This document shows, in pieces, positions 55,219-64,000 of a stretch of DNA of 64,000 bases; position 1 is the first letter of the stretch, and the number at the start of each line of letters is the position of its first letter. The notes beneath the pieces are model-generated. The model did no database searches and had not been told where the DNA came from. It worked only from the letters and a program-made list of their open reading frames with translations. The stretch comes from Cryptomeria japonica (lineage: Eukaryota > Streptophyta > Pinopsida > Cupressales > Cupressaceae), in NCBI RefSeq assembly GCF_030272615.1, contig NC_081407.1, positions 377,445,132 through 377,509,131 of the forward strand, in the 5' to 3' direction. The position numbers and the translations under genes were made by a program.

Positions 55219-58200
55219 TGTAATATCAAATATTACACCCTATGCAAACTCAACATGACAAATGGCGCCTTCCTCCATGCCATCAGAGGTCAGGTATTGC
55301 AACCTATAGTACCCCTGCCCTAATCAGATTTTTAAAGTGGTTTGACCTTGGTTGACTTTTTAAGTGGCATTCTTGAATGGTTGATTTACCAGGTTGTAAT
55401 GTTAAATTCAGATATTATGATTATTGTGTGTACCTGTAAATGTGTTTTTGTGTCGACTCTTATGTAATTTTATGTGTTTTCCTGATTCATGTTATTAATC
55501 GCGAGCTAACACTTTCATTAAATATATATGTATGCATGTGTGGCTCATGGTTGCAGGAGATTGGAGGTACAGTACCGCATAGGTACGAGGTTCATCTCCA
55601 CCTAGATTCACAGGTTTGAGTGTACCTGATTGGTCCTAAGGAATCGGATTAGGTGGTCCTAAGACCCTCGTTTTACCCTAGTCGTGCTCAAGTTAACATC
55701 GTCAATCGTCCGTCAGTTTCCCCTTTGGTTGGGTATGTGGGTCGTGTATCTGTTTGGCTTTCTTGGGTTGTGTATTGTGCGTGTAGTAAAATTGAGTATT
55801 TTATCCTAAGTATTTAATTTGAGTAAATGTGTTCTTTTGCGCATTATTAAATTAAGGGACTAAATTAAATAGGACCCCTTCGTGTGATTAATCATTAATT
55901 AGAATTGCTCAATTCATGTTTGTAGCAAGTTCAATTATATGGTTATTTTTAAATATGAATTAATTAATTTAGTATATGCATTTTGAAAGGAAAGGTTAAA
56001 TAGTATTTGAAAGTAGAAATATTTTACCCTCTTTGACATTTTGAAAAAAGAAATGTTAGTTCTAATTAAATTAAGAAAATCTATTTTGGAAGAAAAGCTA
56101 TTTGTGCATATTAAATATATTGGGAAATGATTTTTATTTGGTTGAAAAATATTTTAAACCTAAAATGGACTTTTGGTCAAAAATATTCCTTTTTAACCTA
56201 GGTTTGGAAAATATTTTGGGGAGAGTTATTTTTGGAATGGAAATTTTGGGCATTTGGGGGAGAAGGAATTTCTTGAGCTTGCAGGTTGAGCTCTTCATCG
56301 AATCATTCTCCAGGATTGCTGATAGAGGTTGGATTCTTGTTTATCTCCTTGGTTTTTGCTAAAAGAGAGTGTTTTGATTTGGAAGAAATTTGAGTGTGTG
56401 TGTTGAAAAAAAATATTTCAGATTTGTGGATTAAGGAAGAGTAGTAGTTAAATCTCGAATTTGAAACCTCCTTGCTTTCTTTCTCAACCTCCAGATCAAT
56501 TCTTGTTTATTCAAATTGTTTTTCATAATTGAAAGTGGGTGTGTAGGTTTTGATTAAGAAATTTCCTTTTGAATCTCTTATTTTGGTTCTTGAATTGTGA
56601 AATCAGTTTGTGTTTGGCAAATTAGTTGGATGATTGTGAGTAAATTGATTCTATTTGCCCAAATATGAAACTTGGTTGGAGAATTCTTCCCAGTTTTATC
56701 TTTCTGGGACTGTTTATTCCAAAATTACAATGACATTGAAAATCGTTGTTATTTTGGAAATTAACTTGTTTATTTTGTCTCTGTCTGAGACTGCGTATGC
56801 TTTTGGGAGGGGTTTTCTTTTAAATAAGAATTTTTAAAAAAAAAAAAAATTATATGTTAACCCACATGACAGGGAATACCCACCACGTGGGCTGGTAGTT
56901 TCTTGCTACCGTAGGGTAACTATCGGGTAGTGCTTGCTACCATAGGGTAGCAGCACTACCGGTTGGTAGTGTCTGCTACCGGTTAGTAGCCGCACTACCG
57001 ATTGGTAGCAGTACTACCAACAGGTAGCTGGCCCCCGCTAATCCCTCTTGCGGTGTTAACTAAATATTTTTATATATATTTTAATTTTAATTAGAATATA
57101 TTTGAATTGAGATTTAAATTGTATATTTTTACATTTAGCTCGTTAAAAATAAATAACATATGGGTTTTGGTAACTTTAGAAAGTGGAATTAATTTATGTT
57201 ATTTAGTAAATTTCAGAGCAATGAAATGATATATTTATATTATTTGGGAAATCTTAAGAAAGGAAATATTATAGTATTGAATATTGGAAAGGAAATATTA
57301 TATTATTGGTTAATTCTTGGAAATTAAAACAACATATTAGTTGGAGATTTCTGAGTTTTAATGATATGTTAATTGGGGAATCTTGAAGATAGATAGATAG
57401 AGTTAGATAATTGATGACATTTTCTCTTAATGAAATATGGATATTAGATGAGAAAATACATTTAATAATGTTTTATTTTTATGTATTGGATTATAGGCAT
57501 GATCTTACGATTGCAATTTTGCTAGTGAAATTGTTATGTAATGGCGATTTTTTCCAAAACTATTGATGGATGTTTAGATCAATTTGGAAACTTGATCGTT
57601 CTGTATTTCTAAACAATATGGAAAAAGATTATCATTTTCAGATTTATGCCTATGCATGTTTATTTTTTTGTATTCGCGTTTGATTAAGAAATGGAAAGTC
57701 CTTGATTGTGATTGTTGGATATTTTCGTATATCTACTTTGGAATCTGCTTATGTCCTTGATCTCGGGTATTGAATGTTTTCATGTGATTGTTTTGTATTT
57801 GGTCATGTCCTTGATTGCAAGTATTGGTTGTGGTTATGTGGTTGACCGTAGCTGGTCATGTCTCTAGTTAGAGAATCGTCAGTCAATGCACCTCATGTGA
57901 GGACTTGTTTGGCTAGGTGGGTATTTCTACCGTATTGAACTCCGTATGCTTGACCTGGTGTATACCTTGGTTTTTGGAGTTTCATTTGATTATGGTCTAG
58001 TGTCATATGGGAAAGTGGCTTTTGAGTGGGGGTTGCGCCCAAAGTGGTTGCAGGATAACCCATCAAGAGTGTGTCTAAATAAGTGATAACCTAATAGCAT
58101 ATTAGAGAGTTTAGTTAATGAAAATGCTAAGTAAGATAATTGTGCCTCATGCATGGGATGAGGGCTAGTACAAACCAACATGCAGTGAGAAGGCCTGAAA

Positions 58201-59352
58201 TGGCAAACCCACAACCTTGTCTTCACAAAAGAATGTGTTGGGTCCACATGAGGCTTGGATGGGTCGGAGGTTCGAGAAAGATTGCCAGGGTAACCCAGTA
58301 GATCGGGTCGGGACTTATTGAGGCCTACCAAGGTAACCATACCAAGTTATGTGATGACACTTGTCCCTTATGTTCACTAGTGTGTAGTTTGTGTTGTCTT
58401 TGCTAGGAGCACTATTGTGGACTCATATCTAGTTGTGTTGCCCTTGTGAGAACCTGGTATTCATGATAGACCATGGGTTTCTTATGATGGGTTGCGAAGA
58501 CTTAGTTTTGTGGATACTCCAGTTATTCTTTTATTATTGCTTCTTATCATGTTCAAATGGATCCTTTTCTTTTTCTGGGATCATTCATGTATCTATTGGA
58601 CCGATGTGGTCGTATGTATTATTGGTTTATGTATGCCTTGATGGGAGGATGTAAATGATGTGAACCTTATGTATTCTTCACCCTATTATTTATCAGAGGG
58701 GTCTTGTAGTTGACCAGACCCGGAGATGTAGCCCACTAGGGGTGAACTCCGATATCATTTCGGTGTTATGTGGTATTTATGTTTTTTGGTTTCCTTTTTA
58801 ATTTAGCATGTATGGATGGCTTTATGGTTTAAATGTATAATGTGGATTAGATGATGTTAATCTTAAATGAATGCATGTATTTATCTTAGTAAATGTTGTA
58901 ATATGGATCATGAAGAATGTAAATTTGAATAATGGAAGAGTATTCATTTGTTTTTTTTAATGCAATTAAAGTATGCATGGAGATTAGATGCATGACATGT
59001 GCTTTATTGCAAGATTGAACTTAATGTATGGTTAAATTTTAATGGATGAACTTAATCATGTTATCTATATTTTTAATCTACCAAGTGAATTTATCCTTTG
59101 TTTAAGGTATTATCATATCATTAAGTTAGTCAACTTAATTGGATTAATTAGCATGAGTTGAGTTAAGTATTGAATCAAGTAATCACATTGGGAAACTCTT
59201 TAGGTGTTAGTTAAGTCAACCGTTTTGTACTCTGAACTTAATGATTAACTCATTGTATCATTATGTTGTTTTAACTTTTTTTTAAAAATTATTTGCACTC
59301 TATTCTTGTGCTTTAGCTTTATCCCTTTAGGGTTTCCTGGCAGGGCATTACA
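55219..59352 (+). repeat. Probable 4.1 kb LTR
   Basis: Begins TGTAATATC directly after the polypurine tract at 55204-55218 and ends GGGCATTACA at 59352, giving TG...CA ends with a TGTAAT/ATTACA inverted terminal repeat. It is AT-rich with no long gene-like frame and contains the GGTAG/CTACC array at 56890-57027. The five bases after it (CCACC) do not match those before it (CAAAA), so it is not a simple solo LTR. As a 3' LTR its partner is not in the window. An LTR this long is unusual but known in plant Ty3 elements. Confidence 0.45.
56890..57027. repeat. Array of GGTAG...CTACC mini-hairpins, 19-20 bp unit
   Basis: Units such as GGTTGGTAGTGTCTGCTACC (56961-56980), GGTTAGTAGCCGCACTACC (56981-56999) and GATTGGTAGCAGTACTACC (57000-57018) follow head to tail. 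Most have a GGTAG and a CTACC arm about nine bases apart. About twelve such pentamers fall within 140 bp in alternating orientation. GC content is well above the flanks. Confidence 0.85.
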
Positions 59353-60367
59353 CCACCTTTGTGCTTTTGTCCACCCGAGATTGCTTCATCAACTCCAAGC
59401 TGATCTCTACCAACTCCGCCAACCTGTCACCTTCAGGGACTATGGCATGGTGTAAAGACATTTGTGAGGCATGCTAGTGTCCCATGAATCTGATAGCCTG
59501 TAGATGGTTGTTTGAGCATTATGCCTGGGCCTGGAAGGAATTGTAATGCTCTTTCATGCACCCATCGATGTCAATTTTCCTTCCAGGGCCTATATCTCTC
59601 CTGTTTGAAAGCATTTTGAGGATCTTTTAGCATTTTTTAGATTACCTTTACAAGTTGAAGCTCTTAGCGATATCTCTTGGGACAACATTCACATTTCCTA
59701 TTATGAAGACCACCATTGTTTCAGCTTTCCGAATAGCTCATAGCACTATTGTCATAACATCTTGAAAAGGGGAGTTTACTTGTTCTCTTTTCCATTTATC
59801 TCATGCATTATCATTCTTTTATCTTGCATTGTCATTCAATTATCTTTATCATTTATTTTCCCCATGGATTTTATCTGGGTTGTCTGTGGAGGTGCAAACA
59901 CCAAAATGGGGGTCTGATTTAGGCAGACGGTAGACTCCAAAACACAACCCCCAACATTTTCTCTCTCTCATGTGTGTAGGTGAATAATCGTAGGAAGATG
60001 GTAACCTTGCGGGAGGCTTCAATCGTGGACCGGTTGTGAGTCTCTTTCTCACCTTCTCTCCTTCTACTTTATCCTATTTTTTCATATCCCACATCTATTA
60101 GTTTAGTTTACTTGTTTTTCATGTTATACTGCATTATACTCACAATTGGAGCTTTTTGTATGGGTTATGTACCATGTCCATACTAGACAAAAGTGTGTCA
60201 CGTTGGTATCCCAGACTTGCGCTCATCCTTGGGATAGAGGCTTGACAGAGTCGTCTCAGAGTCTTGGGTTGTGAGTAGTTTCTCTAGTTTGTCATTTTTA
60301 TCCCCTAGCTCATCTTAGTGCCAGTTTGAGTGAGGTATCGGAGGGTCTTTTTGTTCTCTTGGATTTA
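59353..60367. other. No gene recognised
   Basis: T/C-rich sequence with short broken frames. It looks like retroelement leader or LTR material, but no terminus or primer site could be supported. Confidence 0.4.
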
Positions 60368-62390
60368 TCATCCTTGAGGTAGAAAATCTCCTCTGTTACA
60401 CTGAGATATTTCAGCTAATTGCTTTTCATGCTCCTTGGACTTCTTCTCAATATCCTCAGTGAACTTTGACAATGATAGACATGATTTATAAATGTTACCA
60501 CCTTCGGATAATGCATCTTGAATTCTCTTAACACAAGTATCTAATGTAACTCTATCATCGGAAATCATTCTTTTCAATGTTCTGAGCCTCTTGGCATTAA
60601 ATTCACCATGGACCTTTACCTCGGCTGACTTCTCCAATGACTCAAAATGAGTACTCAACGAATTGATCAAAATTTTTAGCTGGCTGGAAGGAGAATCAGA
60701 TGTATCCTTATGAAATGTAAGCATTATTTTCTCCAGGATGCCAGATGCAAGACTCACAAGCTCATTGTCCTCTATGTGAGACTTTAAGATCTCTTCTCTT
60801 GCCTTAGCCAATGCAAGAGATGCTAGCTTTAGCTTTTGGATCAGAGAGAGAGAATCTAAGTTAATTGGCCCTTGAGACAATGTCGGATCATCAAAAATTT
60901 GCTTTTCTTTTTCAAGAAAGTCTTTTACATCATCTGTAGTGTCTCTTGTTGCATCCTTCTTATCTTTTGCATCTAATTATGTCTTGACCTCTTTAAGACC
61001 TGCATCATCAACAACCAGAGCTTGATTCTCAACTGAGGGCGTTGTATCCATGGGTTGATCTAGAGGATTTTGTGTATCCTTGTCCTCATTATCATCACCT
61101 ATCTCCTCTCCACCTTTATTCAACTCATCTCCCTTCTTATCTTTAACTATATCTTCCATTTACGGAGTAGATGGAACACTTACATTAGCTTGATCTTCTT
61201 TGGGCTGATATTTTTGTGATGTCAAAGTAGATGAGACAACATCATACTGATTCCTTTACAAAATTGGCTTTAGGATTGTCTCAGTATCCTTTATTACTTC
61301 ATCTAGTTTCCCAATCATAATCTTAATTATCCTGGTTTTACTTCTAAAATGTTGATGGGCTTCCTTGAGTATTCTTTTTATTTCCTCAACTGCTATTACC
61401 GTACATATGTTAACAATTACATATTCCTTCACTCTTTTATCTTCAATTTTAGCAGTTTGTCTTCTCATTTCCAAAATATCATATAAACCTTTTGGAATCT
61501 CTGACATTATTTCTATAAGTACCTTATTATAGATGTTCAAGTATTTAATTGTAGCTTCCTCTAAAGTCATTTTTCCATTATCATCAAAATTGTCATACCA
61601 TTCAGACATTGGCTTCAAATTTCCATTCTTTGCAACCTCATCCATAATTTTGTCTAATGACATAGGAGGTTTGATTGTGACTCTTACTTGCTTAATTACC
61701 GAGTCTATTCCAGAGGTTTTTGGTTTCTTGCTTGGCTTGTCTCCACAAGATGGCTTCTCTTGAGCAACTTTAGTGGCCTTAGCTGCTCTGTCCTTTACCT
61801 CCTTAACTGCATCATCAGATTATGTCTCCTCATCATAAAAAGTTGTAACATATACTCTAGATCCCATTTCTTTCTTCCTCTTCCCTTCACCATTGGATGA
61901 TTTGTCTTGGGTTTTTGGAGATCTTACGGGTCTTTGAGGACCGGAGGAGGGTGCAGAGCTCCTTGACTGACTAGGCTTTGGAGCAGAGACTTCCAATTTA
62001 TCCTTTTACTGCTTGGCTGGCTCCTCAATAGGTAAAATATTTCTCTTCCTCGCTTCCTGAATAGCCTCCTTATAAATCCCTCTGCTCTCTACATATGCTT
62101 CCACTTCTTTCCTCTCTTTTCTCTGAATTTTTGGTTTCTTGAATTGCTTGTGCAGCTTCAATCTCTTCTCAGCATAAGTACCAAATCTTTCCTCAAAGGG
62201 ATCTATTGGTTTGCTTAACAAATGTTGAGCATATAGATCCAATATGTTCTCGTCTACATCATACTCCATGGGCATGATCCATACAACCCTGGGTTCAACA
62301 GCTTCCATCAAACATTGGTCAATATCCACCATGAAGTAAATTGTATCTTAAAATTTCTCAACTACAATCTTGGGGATTCTCTCCCTTCAT
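60368..62390 (-). pseudogene. Unknown ORF of about 670 codons, broken only by TAA stops
   Basis: A single reading frame runs from about 62390 to 60368 without any frameshift. It is interrupted by six TAA codons (near 62348, 62003, 61820, 61253, 61157, 60974). Motifs: VEPRVVWIMPMEYDVDENIL and KPIDPFEERFGTYAEKRLKL near the N-terminus, a Lys/Pro/Ser-rich linker, MSEWYDNFDDNGKMTLEEAT in the middle, and a charged helical C-terminus (FESLEKSAEVKVHGEFNAKR). No known domain is recognised. Its size, helix-rich tail and setting suggest an accessory protein of a conifer retroelement, but this is inference. Confidence 0.55.
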
Positions 62391-62769
62391 GCATTTCACA
62401 AAAGGACTCAATGAAGCCAAAAGGACTCAATGAATTTGGAAGACAAAAGGACTCAATGAAGCCATTAAAGACTTTTGAAGGTCTTAGTAGTGAAGAGACA
62501 ATCAATTATGATGTCTTAAGGGGGTAGCCTTAAACAACATACACTAAGCTTTGACTGCTTAGGTGTGTTGTGGGCCCATTCCTTCCCTTGACGTCCCTTC
62601 CTATTTGTTTCCGTTAAAAAGATAATCACCATTAGCATTTGAATTCAAACAATGTTCTCGCCTTTGACTGCATAGAACAAAGCAAATGGCATAAGAAACT
62701 CTCATCTACCTTGCAGCTGTCATAGAATACCTCCCCAAGGAGATATTCTCATGTACTTTCCTGCTTTAT
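62391..62769. other. Spacer with a short repeated motif
   Basis: AAAAGGACTCAATGAAGCC-type strings occur three times in 62400-62470. No gene in the rest. Confidence 0.5.
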
Positions 62770-63240
62770 GCTATCGATGAAATACATAAGCGTTCTCACA
62801 ATGCAGTCAATGCAACAAATATATTTCCATTTCGATCAGTTTTATTTGCCAACGTACTCTCTACCTATGCCAAAATGGGAGCTTCGGAATAGAGTATGGG
62901 CTTCCATCAAAGCAGAAGGTAAGGGCAATTAAAATCAGATGCTTATGGTTGGAAATGCTCTGTTTGACATGTTTGGAAAATGTGGAAGTATAGACATGAA
63001 AGCGCATGAACTATTTAGTGAGATGCATCAAAGAAACACGATCTAATGGAATGCTATGATTGTAGGATATGCACAAGATGTGTTTGAAATGGATTTAGAA
63101 ACTTCCAACCAAATGTGATTAGTGAGTATAGATGTTGTAGTGCAACTGCCCAGGTACACATGCATGCAAAATATGTAAGCTTAGATAAGGCACATGAACT
63201 ATTTGACATAATGCCTCAAAGATCACCCAATATCCAATGA
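62770..63240 (+). pseudogene. Pentatricopeptide repeat (PPR) protein fragment
   Basis: Broken plus-strand frames spell the usual plant PLS-class PPR pattern: VLSTYAKMGASE near 62850, VGNALFDMFGKCGSIDMKAH then ELFSEMHQRN...WNAMIVGYAQD at 62950-63080, and a second repeat SLDKAHELFDIMPQRS near 63180-63220. Stops (for example TAA for Ser/Val before WNAM) and frame changes show it is dead. PPR proteins bind organelle RNA; this remnant has about two repeats, with no start and no E/DYW tail. Confidence 0.85.
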
Positions 63241-64000
63241 TGGTTGGGAGAAAGAAAACATCAATTTTTTGATAATCTTAAATATTTCTTTATTCATCAC
63301 TATAAATCTATTATGAATTTAGTCTCAATATTGCAGAAATTTATTCTATTATGAATGCAATATTTAGGGATGTAATCTTTATATATTTTTTTAATTAGGA
63401 AAAGGTCCTAATAGAATCCCCAACTAATTAATCTAGAGAAAGATACCACTAAAGAAAGAAATTAAATCCTCACCACTATGGTCTTGAAGGATTTTAAGAC
63501 ACTTGGATTCCTATTTTGGCTCGCTTTTCCTTGACCCTATGTTAAGAAAATAAACTAGTTTCAGAGAATCTATTGGGTGGGAAATTGTGTATGGTTGCAA
63601 TTATTTTCATGCATGGAAAGTGATTTAAAGTTTGGACCAATAGAGGATAAGTATTTCTTGAACCTTCAAGGACATTTGTAGAGCACCGCATGGATGTTTC
63701 TCCATTATTTAACTCTTTGAATATGTAACTAAATTATTTTTGGTTGATGACATAGTAAGTGTGGTATCTGTCTTTTCGATATGTTGTGGATAATATTAAT
63801 CAAATATGGAATTTTTTTAATGCTATATACACTATTTTTTGGATTGAATTTAGGTAAGAGAAGAGGTAATGGAAGAATAAAAGAGGTACACAAAGGAATA
63901 AGAGTGAAATAGGTGGTTTGGGATGGAGGTTACAAGTATATATGATAATTCGTATGGATAATTTGTTGTCCATAAAGAGGCAAATAAGCTATCACAACTT
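63241..64000. other. AT-rich sequence, nothing recognised
   Basis: Short frames only. No repeat boundary, RNA gene or promoter could be supported up to the window end. Confidence 0.5.

Noticed and set aside
55219-59352. Solo LTR with target-site duplication
   Set aside because: Five bases on the left (CAAAA) and right (CCACC) do not match, and a polypurine tract directly precedes it.

Overview
This window is nuclear DNA of a large plant genome, most likely a gymnosperm and perhaps a conifer. It has almost no gene content. It is built from nested and decayed retrotransposons: plant L1-type LINEs with a DUF4283 ORF1 and a C-terminal RNase H, Ty1/copia- and Ty3-like LTR elements, and long LTRs. 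Long AT-rich spacers, TA/TATG microsatellites and a fragment of a plant PPR gene complete the picture. Nothing prokaryotic is present. The species cannot be fixed from sequence alone.

Layout. 1-3.25 kb: minus-strand LINE running off the left edge. 3.8-5.0 kb: an open 389-codon frame of unknown function. 5.2 kb: a tRNA-Arg-like, SINE-type sequence that runs into a microsatellite; a second microsatellite lies at 7.1-7.8 kb. 7.8-18.2 kb: a three-layer nest. A young 7.8 kb LTR element (8271-16071, TSD CTCCT) with an intact 1142-codon gag and no pol sits inside a 5'-truncated LINE (8028-17065, 16 bp TSD). That LINE sits inside an older minus-strand LTR element. The uninterrupted version of the oldest layer is still present at 41.56-42.66 kb. 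18.2-22.2 kb: old LTR and copia remnants on the minus strand. 22235-25685: a compact copia-type element (258 bp LTRs, TSD AAAAT) carrying pieces of host genes instead of retrotransposon genes. 25.7-28.2 kb: duplicated AT-rich DNA with a truncated copy of a small gene. 28237-30719 (-), 32229-38594 (-) and 39097-41363 (+): three more LINE copies, each with a target-site duplication; the middle one is close to full length. 41.56-45.5 kb: second copy of the duplicated block, holding the best candidate host gene (97 codons at 45131-45424, with a TATA box). 45.93-50.5 kb: copia relic (LTR, PBS, gag, protease). 50.56-55.2 kb: decayed relative of the 8.3-16.1 kb element. 55.22-59.35 kb: a probable 4.1 kb LTR. 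60.4-62.4 kb: minus-strand pseudogene with only in-frame TAA stops. 62.8-63.2 kb: PPR pseudogene.

The main new points are these. (1) A LINE lineage carries an extra ORF downstream of RNase H; it is seen in three copies whose 3' ends and TSDs place it inside the element. (2) A copia-type element holds fragments resembling an AAE3-like acyl-CoA synthetase, NF-YC and possibly a PP2C. (3) A hairpin module (GGACCGTG...CACGGTCC) recurs in the LTR and leader of two related LTR elements. All family calls come from reading motifs by eye; no database search was run.
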